Source: Ancylostoma caninum (taxonomy: Eukaryota > Nematoda > Chromadorea > Rhabditida > Ancylostomatidae). Taken from it: a DNA stretch of 64,000 nt. Location of the stretch: assembly GCA_037903475.1 (NCBI GenBank), contig JBAJFG010000150.1, positions 744,001-808,000 on the forward strand, written 5' to 3'. The first letter of the stretch is position 1, and each line of letters starts with the position of its first letter. The notes beneath the pieces were generated by a model. It was given only the letters and a program-made list of their open reading frames with translations, made no database searches and was not told the DNA's origin. Below are positions 1 to 11,684 of the stretch, in pieces. A program made the position numbers and the translations under genes.

Positions 1-849
1 GCCAGTAGCACGAGTGGGTGTGCTCTTTTGCTCCGCACACGAGTTTTCAAGCTTCGCCTAGACTCTTTTGCTTTGAAAATGTCTCATTCGATTGGATTGA
101 TCCAATTTTAACTAAAATAGCCGGTTTTAATTATGACAGGACACAGTATCCCACTTCGGTGTTGTCTCGTACAGTTCATTGCATTTTAGCAAAACCTACT
201 CATGGAATCCAAGGCACCATGGGTCTACACGTACACGGCAATATTCTAGAAATCGTGAACCATCTTTATCACTCATGGGATCGCTGGAGTATCTTCCTTC
301 TCGAGACAGAAGAAATTTAAATCTTTTTTTTTTCCGTGACGTGCACAATTGGCTGCATTGCAACTAGCCGGAATATTTTAGAATCCCGAGGGAGCAATGG
401 AATGTACTAAATTCCAGCACCTGTAACTAAACTTTTGGAACCATCAGCAGCATCTTTTCCATTCAAACAAAGCTGATAGAGGTAGCCAGAGAGCCAAAAA
501 TATCCATAAAACGTCACTGTTGAACTAAATTCACATTCGGCTTCACAAATGTCAGCCAGTAGTCCCCACAAGCACATTTCTTAAAAAATACGGGTTGATC
601 TTTGTGCAAGCAAACAATTCGGGGTCCGATTCCAACAACAGACGCCATTTTGAAAGACTTTGCGTGTGGTGCTAAATTACATATTCCGTTGTCTGCGAAA
701 AAAATCTCAAAGAACGCAAAGTAGGCAACGTGAGGAGTTTCTGACTTTTTTCTATCTCAAATGGGTATCTACAACTCTCGTAAAAATTTTGGCCTTCTTG
801 CTCTGCTTTGAAAGAAGTTATAGACAAAAAACCAAAAGTTGCAATCTTT
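1..849. other. Unassigned, no gene recognised
   Basis: Short open frames only, none with a recognisable protein pattern or consistent splice signals. I see no terminal inverted repeats or tandem structure. Probably intergenic or old repeat. Confidence 0.4.
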
Positions 850-1060
850 TTGTATATGTGCTGTGTATTATGTGGTTGTAAGGGTACAGATCTGATGGAA
901 TAAAGTAGGAAGCAGCGAGTACGGAAGCTGTTCGGAGCACTCCAAAAAGCGATCGGCCTGTCAGCTACTGTGTGCACGGCAGGTCCGCTTCCAGTCAGGA
1001 GCTGACAGCCCACGCACCCAATTGCTGGCCAACTCTCATCCCTTACACGGCCAGACAGAT
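850..1060 (+). repeat. Dispersed repeat, copy 1
   Basis: About 180 bp here resembles 22866-23040. Shared landmarks are GCTGTTCGGAGCAYTCC, CCAAAAAGCG, a GTCAGCTA block, a GTCCGCTT block and a CAGTTGCTG/CCAATTGCTG end. The two copies differ by scattered substitutions, as expected of an old interspersed repeat. A 206-residue minus-strand reading frame crosses it; the repeat nature argues against that being a gene. Confidence 0.6.
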
Positions 1061-1595
1061 TTAGGAAGGCGGCTGGTCCCTCAAGAGTGCGTGAGTAGTT
1101 TTCGGATTCGACTAAGTGAAAATTCAGAGCACATTCGCATATTGTGTATGAGCTATATAGTATTATTATCCAACTATTCTCTACTCTTCGACGGAACGAA
1201 ATAGAGAAGTACTTAGATCGAAAACGCGTTTCTAACTTGGAATGTTGCTGGCGCTTCAAAACAAATGCCAGCAAACGCACGTGTGTTTTCAAATTTTAAC
1301 GAGAAGTCCGAGCCATAGCAATGTGTGAAGGAAAGAAATCAAATGTGAAACAATTTATGTGTAGGAAAGCACCTACTAATAGAAGAAGTTTCTGGAAAAG
1401 GAACAAACAGAACGCAATCAAAACTTCTTGAACAAATTTGGGTTGGCTAGGACACCGTGTTACAGTACTCTATTAATCCTCCTCGTTTTCTTTGAACAAA
1501 TTCTCGGCGATCTTTACTTTTTCTCAATCTGATTAGCGCTGCTGTCTCGCAGTTTTTCGATATTATAATTATCATCATAATTTTGGCAAGCTGTC
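1061..1595. other. Unassigned AT-rich stretch
   Basis: No coding pattern, tandem repeat or terminal inverted repeat recognised. Confidence 0.4.
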
Positions 1596-2237
1596 TTAAA
1601 GGCAGTATCTCAGCTCATGTACCTCGTTCGAGATTCCCATGTCAGAGTCTTCGCAAGCAATGGTGGCGATCCCCACGACCGCCTGCGATCGTTACATGGA
1701 TGAAGTGAAGGAGGAGACTTCAGACGTGAGAAAAATGGTAACTGTTGACGCGTTACTATCGATAGTCTCCACTTCCGCCATCACTCACATCGCCAGTTCA
1801 TTTTGGGCATATCTTCGAGAGTACGGACGATGAGCTCGTTTGACAGCGATCCATGGCGATATAACGTGCCTATGGATACGTATTTCCACGATCCCCACCA
1901 CTTATATCGCTAGTTCATTTCTATTCATTTTGAACTGGCGATGTCTGGGGATACCCTCACTCGAACATACGCGAGCCGCTCAGCGCAATCATGTTGCGGT
2001 TCCGTGGAACCACCTCGTCCTCAAGGCGCACCGCCTGAGATCACAAGTGGCGTCCTGCTGGCAACGTTTCCGCGGCCAACGAGCTGAGTATCGATCGCCA
2101 GTGGGACGCCACGTGTAAACTCAGGGGTACAATTTCGAAGTTCTCGGCCAGTGGCCGAGAGGCTTCATTCCGCAGCAACAGCTTGCTGCGAATGCGGGTA
2201 TGGTTTTCCAACACGGGAATGTTTGTTTATTTGATAA
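1596..2237 (+). mobile_element. piggyBac-type non-autonomous element, 5'-end copy
   Basis: Begins TTAA (1596-1599) followed by AGGCAGTATCTCAGCTCATG, the same start seen at 16275, 32668 and 36541. The interior 'TTCTCGGCCAGTGG' and 'GGTTTTCCAACA' blocks recur near 33340-33415, and the first also at 36690-36715. The right end is lost where the next repeat family begins at about 2238. Assignment to a piggyBac-like group comes from the TTAA target duplications seen in the better copies; no transposase is present. Confidence 0.6.
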
Positions 2238-3022
2238 CCAGTCTGGCCGTCCGGCTCACGCCCAACTTCCAGACTTTTCCTAATGCTTGCTTCGTTCGCA
2301 CAACCTTATTCCCTTTCCATTCTCTCTCAATCTTTTGCTCAACAGATATAGCTATTCATAACTACATATCACCGATGGAATGACTACAAGAGATCGTTTA
2401 CCACTCTTTGTTTCTTATAACTGGTCAAGTGATAAGAGCCACGTTGAACACATAAGGAGGAGGGTGCGGTCTGTTCATCAATGAATGAGAGGAGAGAAAC
2501 GCAGGGGATTTGAAGTGGAAGGAATCATGGGGTTGCATATTTCTCACTGCTGAGCTCTGACATTTGATGTTTTACGATTGATGTTAGGCGCCAGTGAACC
2601 ATGCGGACGAAGATGGACATAGCTCATAGTGTATTGTCAACAGTGGACACCGGCGCACCCGTCATCCGTCGGTCGCCACATTTTCAGGAGTTTCCTCATT
2701 TCTGGACGCCGGCGCATCCTTATCTCATCGTTGGGCCCGTCTCCTCCAGTTCTGGGCGCCGGCCCACCCTTATCACAGCAGTGGACCCGTTGCTCTGCAC
2801 CTCTCTGCATCAGAGCTTCACTTCATCCTTTGAACCACACCATACCCTCCTCCTCACGTCTTATATGATCTCATGATCACCATCACTAACCAATCAGAGA
2901 ATTTCGTTACACACTGACACACACACATAACACACAGACTAAGCACTTTATTATAAGTTACCAGACTGATCGTCCGGCTAAAGCCGGACTCTCAGGCTTC
3001 TTTTCGTGCTCGCTTCGCTCGC
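2238..3022 (+). mobile_element. Minisatellite-carrying element, short-array copy
   Basis: A 5' flank (2238-2635) matches 11835-12440, including CTGGTCAAGTGATAAGAG, GGAGGGTGCGGT and ACGATTGATGTTAG. It is followed by about three degenerate 50-bp units (2636-2795, GTGGACCCG...GGCGCACCC). A 3' flank (2830-2960) matches 11700-11835, including TATATGATCTCA, CCAATC-AGAATTTCG and CAGACTAAGC. The outer ends carry a hairpin block (CAGTCTGG, GTCCGGC, CTTCGCTCGCAT) in direct orientation at about 2241-2310 and 2962-3022. No protein is encoded. Confidence 0.65.
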
Positions 3023-3247
3023 ATATTCTCATTGTCAGATAAGATTAGTGCAGGTGGATGAACCGACACTATCCAGAGAAGTAGTCCTTACCGCGGTTCA
3101 TGGAACCATTGACCCACTATGGACAGCTCCTTTCCAACAATTTGTGGTAACACAATTTGTTTCGCTGTGGTGGACGTAAATAGTGAAAATTAAATAGTAA
3201 AATAAGACCGAGTAAGTGCAAACGTGGGTTGGACGTGAACACAGGTG
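3023..3247. other. 5' flank of the 59-bp array
   Basis: Unique-looking sequence before the array. The first array units (3248-3420) are diverged, so the boundary is approximate. No gene seen. Confidence 0.4.
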
Positions 3248-6200
3248 CACCATTATCTCACTGTTGGGACCTGTCTCCAGAGATTCTTCCAACGCCTGTA
3301 CACCGTTATCACGCCGTTGGACCCGACTCCCGGGGTTTCCCCGGTTTTGGACGCCGGGGCACCCATATCACACCGTTGGACCCGACCCCAGGCGTTTCTC
3401 CATTTTCTAAACGTCGGCGCACCCTTATCACAACGTTGGACCCGACTCCAGGGGTTTCCCCACTTTTGGACGCCGGCGCATCCTTATCACACCGTTGGAC
3501 CCGACTTCAGCCGTTTCCCCACTTTTGGACGCCGGCGCATCCTTATCACACCGTTGGACCCGACTCCAGGCGTTTCCCCACTTTTGGACGTCGGTGCACC
3601 CTTATCACACCGTTGGACCCGACTCCAGCCGTTTCCCCACTTTTGGACGTCGGTGCACCCTTATCACACCGTTGGACCCGACTCCAGGCGTTTCCCCACT
3701 TTTGGACGTCGGTGCACCCTTATCACACCGTTGGACCCGACTCCAGGCGTTTCCCCCACTTTTGGACGCCGGCGCACCCTTATCATACCGTTGGACCCGA
3801 CTCCAGGCGTTTCCCCACTTTTGGACGTCGGTGCACCCTTATCACACCGTTGGACCCGACTCCAGGCGTTTCCCCACTTTTGGACGTCGGTGCACCCTTA
3901 TCACACCGTTGGACCCGACTCCAGGCGTTTCCCCACTTTTGGACGGCCGGACGCCGGCGCACCCTTATCACACCGTTGGACCCGACTCCAGGCGTTTCCC
4001 CCCTTTTGGACGCCGTCGCACCCTTATCACACGTTGGACCCGACTCCAGGCGTTTCCCCACTTTTGGACGCCGGCGCATCCTTATCACACCGTTGGACCC
4101 GACTCCAGGCGTTTCCCCACTTTTGGACGTCGGTGCACCCTTGTCACACCGTTGGACCCGACTCCAGGCGTTTCCCCCCTTCTGGACGCCGGCGCACCCT
4201 TATCACAACGTTGGACCCGACTCCAGGCGTTTCCCCACTTTTGGACGCCGGTGCATCCTGCATCCTTATCATACCGTTGGACCCGACTCCAGGCGTTTCC
4301 CCCCTTTTGGACGCCGTCGCACCCTTATCACACCGTTGGACCCGACTCCAGCCGTTTCTCCACTTTTGGACGCCGGCGCATCCTCATCACAACGTTGGAC
4401 CCGACTCCAGCCGTTTCTCCACTTCTGGACGCCGGCGCATCCTTATCACAACGTTGGACCCGACTCCAGGCGTTTCCACACTTTTGGACGTCGGTGCACC
4501 CTTATCACACCGTTGGACCCGACTCCAGGCGTTTCCCCCACTTTTGGACGCCGGCGCACCCTTATCATACCGTTGGACCCGACTCCAGGCGTTTCCCCCC
4601 TTTTGGACGCCGTCGCATCCTTATCACACCGTTGGACCCGACTCCAGCCGTTTCTCCACTTTTGGACGCCGGCGCATCCTTATCACAACGTTGGACCCGA
4701 TTCCAGCCGTTTCTCCACTTTTGGACGCCGGCGCATCCTTATCACAACGTTGGACTCGACTCCAGGCGTTTCCCCCCTTCTGGACGCCGGCGCACCCTTA
4801 TCACAACGTTGGACCCGACTCCAGGCGTTTCCCCACTTTTGGACGCCGGCGCACCATTATCACAACGTTGGACTCGACTCCAGGCGTTTCCCCACTTTTG
4901 GACGCCGGCGCACCCTTATCATACCGTTGGACCCGACTCCAGGTGTTTCCCCACTTTTGGACGCCGGCGCACCCTTATCACACCGTTGGACCCGACTCCA
5001 GGCGTTTCCCCACTTTTGGACGCCGGCGCATCCTTATCACAACGTTGGACTCGACTCCAGGCGTTTCCCCACTTTTGGACGCCGGCGCACCATTATCACA
5101 ACGTTGGACTCGACTCCAGGCGTTTCCCCACTTTTGGACGCCGGCGCACCCTTATCATACCGTTGGACCCGACTCCAGGCGTTTCCCCACTTTTGGACGT
5201 CGGTGCACCCTTATCACACCGTTGGACCCGACTCCAGGCGTTTCCCCACTTTTGGACGCCGGCGCATCCTTATCACAACGTTGGACTCGACTCCAGGCGT
5301 TTCCCCCCTTCTGGACGCCGGCGCACCCTTATCACAACGTTGGACCCGACTCCAGGCGTTTCCCCACTTTTGGACGCCGGCGCATCCTTATCATACCGTT
5401 GGACCCGACTCCAGGCGTTTCCCCCCTTTTGGACGCCGTCGCACCCTTATCACACCGTTGGACCCGACTCCAGGCGTTTCTCCACTTTTGGACGCCGGCG
5501 CATCCTTATCACAACGTTGGACCCGACTCCAGCCGTTTCTCCACTTTTGGACGCCGGCGCATCCTTATCACAACGTTGGACCCGACTCCAGGCGTTTCCC
5601 CACTTTTGGACGCCGGCGCATCCTTATCACAACGTTGGACCCGACTCCAGGCGTTTCCCCACTTTTGGACGCCGGCGCATCCTTATCACAACGTTGGACC
5701 CGACTCCAGGCGTTTCCCCACTTTTGGACGCCGGCGCATCCTTATCACACCGTTGGACCCGACTCCAGGCGTTTCCCACTTTTGGACGCCGGCGCATCCT
5801 TATCACAACGTTGGACCCGACTCCAGGCGTTTCCCCACTTTTGGACGCCGGCGCACCCTTATCACACCGTTGGACCCGACTCCACTTTTGGACCCGGTTT
5901 ATCACCCACCCGACTTTTTCCCCACTTTTGGACGCCGGCGCATCCTTATCACAACGTTGGACCCGACTCCAGGCGTTTCCCCCTTCTGGACGCCGTTTCC
6001 CCACTTTTGGACGCCGGCGCATCCTTATCACAACGTTGGACCCGACTCCAGGCGTTTCCCCCCTTCTGGACGCCGGCGCACCCTTATCACAACGTTGGAC
6101 TCGACTCCAGGCGTTTCCCCACTTTTGGACGCCGGCGCATCCTTATCACACCGTTGGACCCGACTCCAGCCGTTTCCCCACTTTTGGACGTCGGTGCACC

Positions 6201-7075
6201 CTTATCACACCGTTGGACCCGACTCCAGGCGTTTCCCCCACTTTTGGACGCCGGCGCACCCTTATCATACCGTTGGACCCGACTCCAGGCGTTTCCCCCT
6301 TTTGGATGCCGTCGCGCCCTTATCACACCGTTGGACCCGACTCCAGCCGTTTCCCCACTTTTGGACGCCGGCGCATCCTTATCACAACGTTGGACTCGAC
6401 TCCAGGCGTTTCCCCACTTTTGGACGCCGGCGCACCATTATCACAACGTTGGACTCGACTCCAGGCGTTTCCCCACTTTTGGACGCCGGCGCACCCTTAT
6501 CACACCGTTGGACCCGACTCCAGCCGTTTCCCCACTTTTGGACGTCGGTGCACCCTTATCACACCTTTGGACCCGACTCCAGGCGTTTCCCCACTTTTGG
6601 ACGCCGGCGCATCCTTATCACAACGTTGGACCCGACTCCAGGCGTTTCCCCCCTTCTGGACGCCGGCGCACCCTTATCACAACGTTGGACTCGACTCCAG
6701 GCGTTTCCCCACTTTTGGACGCCGGCGCATCCTTATCACACCGTTGGACCCGACTCCAGGCGTTTCCCCACTTTTGGACGCCGGCGCACCCTTATCACAA
6801 CGTTGGACTCGACTCCAGGCGTTTCCCCACTTTTGGACGCCGGCGCATCCTTATCACATCGTTGGACCCGACTCCAGCCGTTTCCCCACTTTTGGACGTC
6901 GGTGCACCCTTATCACACCGTTGGACCCGACTTCAGGCGTTTCCCCCACTTTTGGACGCCGGCGCACCCTTATCACACCGTGGGACCCAACTCCAGGCGT
7001 CTCCCCATTTTCTAAACGCCAGCGCACCCCTATCACAACGCTGCACCCGTTTCCCCCACCTATGGGCGCCGTCGC
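3248..7075 (+). repeat. 59-bp GC-rich minisatellite, about 64 units
   Basis: The consensus unit of 59 bp is GTTGGACCCGACTCCAGGCG / TTTCCCCACTTTTGGACGCC / GGCGCACCCTTATCACACC. Common variants are CAGCCG for CAGGCG, ACGTCGGTGC for ACGCCGGCGC, GCCGTCGC, and AACGTTGGACTCG. Units mix freely, with no obvious long-range order. Edge units (3248-3420 and 6985-7075) are the most diverged, typical of unequal exchange. Because 59 leaves remainder 2 on division by 3, a run of three units reads through all frames. The unit has no TAA, TAG or TGA on the plus strand, so reading frames of 1,296, 1,256 and 1,221 codons (3229-7119, 3245-7015, 3495-7160) overlap completely. Local rearrangements occur at 3945, 4250, 5880-5925 and 5985-6005. 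I treat it as a tandem repeat, not a gene. Confidence 0.95.
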
Positions 7076-7345
7076 ATCACGTCATCCCTCGTCCGCCTGG
7101 TTCTTCGTCTTCGTTATAAAACTAACCTGCCCATCTCTTTCCTTTTATACGGTCATGTAATCATAGGCCTATCTCACTCATTCCGACCGTGTTGAAAACA
7201 ACCGTCGGCCACTGACATGTCCGAACATGACGAAAGTGGCCCAAAACACCCCCTAAATCAAGGTAAAAATTAAAATTTGCAACTTTTTCGTGGATAACTC
7301 GATGACTTGATAACACGATGGTGTGGGTAGTTTTTAACGACGGTG
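7076..7345 (+). repeat. 3' flank shared with other minisatellite copies
   Basis: 7080-7200 (GTCCGCCTGGTTC, CTTTTATACGGT, ATAATCATAGGCC) is matched at 32530-32660, downstream of another decayed array. 7190-7345 (CCCGAAACACC / CCCAAAACACC, AAATTTGCAACTTTTTCG) resembles 37435-37560. The array therefore appears to have been dispersed together with this flank. Confidence 0.55.
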
Positions 7346-7354
7346 GCTGGTTTC

Positions 7355-7614
<260 letters not shown>

Positions 7615-7654
7615 AAATTAATGCCAATTAATGCCAATTAATGTTAACTATGAT

Positions 7655-7797
7655 TATGGCCTCGCAGCGACCGCGCGTTTTTTCCATTGTGAATGTGCAT
7701 GCCGCTTTGACCGGCCTTTATGGAAAATTGCTTGCAAATGGATGCGAGCAAATCATACGCGACTGAAGTACGCAGCTAGTATAAATTGCCCTTCTGC
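7655..7797 (+). mobile_element. Half copy of the AAGGGCAATTTATACT MITE
   Basis: It ends AGTATAAATTGCCCTT, preceded by GCGACTGAAGTACGC. The interior (GTGCATGCCGC, GACCGGCC) matches the complete copy at 13953-14202 in reverse order. The opposite terminus is missing. Confidence 0.5.
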
Positions 7798-8576
7798 CTA
7801 AGTTGGGTGCATAAAAAACCAAACACAGCAAACCCACTTACCGATCTAACGTGGTACGGATAAATGAAATCAACTTCATAATCGTTCTTTTGATATTATC
7901 AACTTTACATGTTATGCACAGTCTTATCGTTCTGTATGCTCAGATGATGCACTGCACATGCACGTTTCCGATTATTGGCCATCTCAACTACTCAGGCAAT
8001 TCTAGCGGGCCTTCCGCGGGCGGATTCAGGCCCAGCGGCCGGCCCGCGCGCCAATCTGGTGGGCGGGGCTTGTTCGCGGCCGGCGCGCGTGCCAATTCAG
8101 TGGGCGGGGTTTCCTTGCGGGCCTCCCGCGTGCCAAATTTGTGGGCGGGGCTCCTTTGCGGGCCGCCGGCGCGCGAGAATTTCTGGTGTGGATGCGTGAG
8201 GACGAGGCGGTGGCAGATGCAGGACGTTGACGGGGGAGGGGGAGAGGTGGAAAAAAATGGAGTGGCTCGCCGCTCCAGGGTGCGGATGTAAAATAAAAAT
8301 AATAAATATCAATTTCAGTGTTAAATGATCAGTGATAATTATCAAAGAATAATAATTATTATAAACGCTAAAAAATCTGTTTTGCAAAGCAGTTTCCAAA
8401 TTTCTTTCTTGAGGGGGGTGGTGGTGTTCTCCTGCGTCCGCCGCCAATGAGATCTATCTATCCAAAGGCTCAGCATTTCCTGGGCAAGGGTTCTCATGAA
8501 ATGGACTTTGATGCCCACTCTGATGCGATGAAAGGAAGTCTTACGTCAATACAGCGGCTCGTGGTTAGAGTGTTAG

Positions 8577-8831
8577 AAGGGCAATTCATATAGGTGCGTG
8601 CCTCAGCCGCTCGTCAGGTGCATGACTTCTTTTGTGGATTATTTCCCTTGAGAACGGTTAATGCGGCATGCACATATTCAATGGTAAGAAAGCGCGGATG
8701 TCGCGAGGCTGAAAACGCCTGCATCTCACCTGCGCTGCGTCAGGGGACGAGGCGGTCAGCTGTGACTTGGCTTATCTTTCATCATGTAGACGCAAGCGCG
8801 TCAAACGCACGTGTTTAGTATAAATTGCCTT
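8577..8831 (+). mobile_element. MITE of the AAGGGCAATT family, nested
   Basis: A 255-bp element beginning AAGGGCAATTCATATAGG and ending AGTATAAATTGCCTT, with imperfect inverted termini that include GTGCGTGCC/GGCACGT-like subterminal sequence. The same insertion occurs in the other arm (10796-11051), so it predates the arm duplication. Confidence 0.7.
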
Positions 8832-9072
8832 GAACGCTTCAAGATTCATGAGTGCTCCTGTTACTGCTAGTTATAGGTAATTCAAGTCTCATCCCATCTA
8901 AAAACTAATCTTAACAGATTAGTCATCACAACCTTCTCATTCGTTCGCTGTAGTCCCAAATCGAGGACGTTGAGTCATAATCGACTCACTATGTATCCAT
9001 ATGTACCGATAGAGTACTGAGGTGATTGAGAATGAAGCCATTAGCGAACTGAAAGGGTTTTTGGATATCTGC

Positions 9073-9138
9073 ACGGATGGTCCATTGGATGAAGCAGCGG
9101 ACTCTGGAGAATAAGAAGGTAGGTTCGAATCCTCAGTG
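9073..9138 (+). other. tRNA-like (SINE-type) segment with A/B-box-like sequences
   Basis: GGATGGTCCATTGGATGAAG resembles a pol III A box region, and AGGTTCGAATCCTC is a B-box match. The spacing is tRNA-sized, but a full cloverleaf cannot be paired convincingly. I call it tRNA-derived, not a functional tRNA. Related segments occur at 10215-10285, 20495-20577 and 31163-31243. Confidence 0.5.
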
Positions 9139-9579
9139 AGCTCGACAACAATCTAAAGATGCGCGGGCTTTGCGAAACGTCCGCTTTTTCTAATTTCGGA
9201 AGTTTTTGATAATACTATACTGTTTCCGTGCTCGGAGGGATCGTTATGATGCGCTCACTCTGTCACGCGCTGCTGTTCAAGGAACCCGCTCGCGCTCCTT
9301 TAGCGTGCTTTCCGCGCTCGCTTGGCGTGCCTCCCGCGCTCATTTAGCGTGCCTTCCGCGCTCGTTTTGCAATTCGCCCGCGGGAGCGATGTGGGGCCGG
9401 CCGCAAAACAAGCGCGGGCGGGCCGCCAGAATTGCCTGAGTACATTTACATCCTTGAACTTGATTATTCTCCCAACTTGTTCCGATGCGAGTTCAGCAGC
9501 GCAACAAACCGAAACACACATCGGATGAATCATTGAGCCCCACCTTTGCCACCTTTCCTCTACAGGCTGCGCCAACTTC

Positions 9580-9845
9580 GGACATGTTCCCTGCTGTTTT
9601 CCTACTCTGGGCGACGGCGCAGCTTTATCAGACTGTCGGACCCGTATCCAGGAGTTCTCAAGAATTTAGGCGCCTACGCATCCTTGTCACAGTGATGGTC
9701 CCGTCTCCCCTCACTTTGGGCGCCGGCGCACCCTTATCACAGTGGTGGACCCGTCTCCCCCCACTTTGGACGCTGGCGCACCCTTATCACAGCAGTGGAC
9801 CCGTCTCCCCCCACTTTGGACGCCGGTGCAGCCCTTCTCCATGGA
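9580..9845 (+). repeat. Short 50-bp minisatellite block, about five units
   Basis: Units of the GTGGACCCGTCTCCCCCCAC / TTTGGGCGCCGGCGCACCCT type; the first two are decayed and the last three regular. The block is the interrupted left piece of the array element. Its 3' flank resumes at 11685 beyond the inserted 9914-11684 element, because 9890-9913 joined to 11685-11720 recreates the sequence seen at 2825-2875. Confidence 0.75.
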
Positions 9846-10214
9846 CTCCATTGACGGACCCGTTGTACACCATCCGACCTTCTGTTCGATCTCATCCCTA
9901 CCCCACTCCACCACTCAGGCAATTCTGGCGTCCCGCCCGCGCTTGTTTTGCGGCCGGCCCCACATCGCTCCCGCGGGCGAATTGCAAAACGAGCGCGGAA
10001 GGCACGCTAAATGAGCGCGGGAGGCACGCCAAGCGGGCGCGGGAAGCACGCTAAAGGAGCGCGGGCGGTTCCTAGAACAGCAGCGCGTGGCAATGTGAGC
10101 TCATCATAACGATCCCTCTGAGCACGGAAACAGTATAGTATTATCAAAAACTTCCGAACTTAGAAAAAGCGGACGTTTTGCAAAGCCCGCGCATCTTTAG
10201 ATTGTTGTCGAGCT

Positions 10215-10285
10215 CACTGAGGATTCGAACCTACCTTCTCATTCTCCAGAGTCCGCTGCTTTATCCACTCGACCATCCGTGCAGA
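10215..10285 (-). other. tRNA-like segment, mirror of 9073-9138
   Basis: Read on the minus strand it has GGATGGTCGAGTGGATAAAG and AGGTTCGAATCCTC, the A- and B-box-like blocks. It is the inverted-arm counterpart of 9073-9138. Confidence 0.5.
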
Positions 10286-10358
10286 TATCCAGAAACCCTT
10301 TTCAGTTCGCTAATGGCTTAATCAGCTCAGTACTCTATCGGTACATATGGATACATAG

Positions 10359-10630
10359 CAGTGGCGGACGCAGAAAGTGGGCGGGAGGGGGGGCGTGGGA
10401 AGAAAAGTGGGGTCTCCGCCGTTTTGGGGACCCAGACGGAAAATAAAATTAATAATAATATTAATTATAATAATAAACAATAAATAAAAAATATATTAAA
10501 AATAATAATAAAAATAAACAATTAAAAATAAACTAACACAAGATTTTTATTTGTATTGTAAAGTAATTTCGAAAATTTGGCGACCCATTCTCGGGGGGGG
10601 GCGCGCGCCCCCCCCCTGCGTCCGCCACTG
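10359..10630 (+). mobile_element. hAT-type MITE with 8-bp target duplication
   Basis: Termini are CAGTGGCGGACGCAG and CTGCGTCCGCCACTG (15-bp inverted repeats), flanked by ATACATAG at 10351-10358 and 10631-10638. The other arm keeps the empty site (CTATGTATCC near 8990). The interior is A/T-rich (AATAAT runs) and noncoding. An 8-bp duplication with CAG...CTG-type ends is characteristic of hAT elements; the superfamily call is inference. Confidence 0.9.
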
Positions 10631-10795
10631 ATACATAGTGAGTCGATTATGACTCAACGTCCCCGATTTGGGACTACAGCGAACGAATGAGAAAGTTGTG
10701 ATGACTAATCTGTTAAGATTAGTTTTTAGATGGGATGAGACTTGAATTACCTATAACTACCAGTAACAGGAGCACTCATGAATCTTGAAGCGTTC

Positions 10796-11051
10796 AAGGC
10801 AATTTATACTAAACACGTGCGTTTGACGCGCTCGCGTCTACATGATGAAAGATAAGCCGAGTCATAGCCGACCGCTTCGTCCCCTGACGCAGCGGAGGTG
10901 AGACGCAGGCGTTTTCAGCCTCGCGGCATCCGCGCTTTCTTACCATTGGAAATGTGCATGCCGCATTAACCGTTCTTAAGGGAAATAATCCACGAAAGAA
11001 GTCATGCACCTGATGAGCGGCTGAGGCACGCACCTAGTATGAATTGCCCTT
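10796..11051 (-). mobile_element. MITE of the AAGGGCAATT family, mirror copy
   Basis: 256-bp counterpart of 8577-8831 in the opposite arm, beginning AAGGCAATTTATACT and ending TATGAATTGCCCTT. Confidence 0.7.
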
Positions 11052-11684
11052 CTAACACTCTAACCACGAGCAGCTGTATTGATGTGAGACTTCCTTTCAT
11101 CGCATCAGAGTGGGCATCAAAATCCATTGCATGAGAACCCTTGCCCAGGAAATGCTGAGCCTTTGGATAGATAGATCTCATTGGCGGCGGACGCAGGGGA
11201 ACGCCACCACCCCCCCCCCCTCAAGAAAGAAATTGGGAAACTGCTTTGCAAAACAGATTTTTTTGGTGTTTATAATAATTATTACTCTTTGATAATTATC
11301 AGTGATCATTTAACACTGAAATTGATATTTATTATTTTTATTTTACATCCGCACCCTAGAGCGGCGAGCCACTCCATTTTTTTCCACCTCTCCCCCTCCC
11401 CCGTCAACGTCCTGCATCTGCCACCGCCTCGTCCTCACGCACCCACACCAGAAATTCTCGCGCGCCGGCGGCCCGCCAAGAAGCCCCGCCCACAAACGTG
11501 GCACGCGGGAGGCCCGCCAGGAAACCCCGCCCACTAAAATGGCACGCGGGCCTGCCGCGAAGAAGCCCCGCCCACTGAATTGGCACGCGGGCCGGCCGCG
11601 AAGAAGCCCCGCCCACTAAATTGGCACGCGGGCCGGCCGCTGGGCCTGAATCCGCCCGCGGAAGGCCCGCTAGAATTGCCCGAG

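Larger units (their letters stand above)
7991..9440 (+). mobile_element. 1.45-kb element with CTCAGGCAATTC termini, left arm of inverted pair
   Basis: Starts CTCAGGCAATTCTAGCGGGC and ends CCGCCAGAATTGCCTGAG, so the termini are inverted. TA lies on both sides, a possible 2-bp target duplication. Subterminal zones are GC-rich degenerate tandem motifs: GCCGGCGCGC...GGGCGGGG at 8030-8170, and GCGTGCCTCCCGCGCTC at 9290-9370. The middle holds a nested MITE (8577-8831) and a tRNA-like segment (9073-9138). No transposase frame is visible. The whole element is repeated in reverse at 9914-11684. Confidence 0.75.
9914..11684 (-). mobile_element. 1.77-kb element with CTCAGGCAATTC termini, right arm of inverted pair
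   Basis: Reverse-complement copy of 7991-9440: it starts CTCAGGCAATTCTGGCG and ends CCGCTAGAATTGCCCGAG. CA lies on both sides, a possible 2-bp target duplication. The extra length is largely explained by the 272-bp hAT-type MITE at 10359-10630. It lies within the 3' flank of a minisatellite element, so that element is older. The GCGTGCC...GCGCGGG motif block at 9975-10065 mirrors 9290-9370. Confidence 0.75.

Noticed and set aside
672..1292. 206-codon minus-strand ORF
   Set aside because: Overlaps a dispersed repeat also found at 22.87-23.04 kb, where the frame is not kept; no domain recognised.
3229..7160. Three giant overlapping protein-coding frames (1,221-1,296 codons)
   Set aside because: They are explained by a stop-free 59-bp tandem repeat read in three frames; there is no defined start, splice structure or recognisable domain. 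Kept as a repeat, with the openness reported as a finding.
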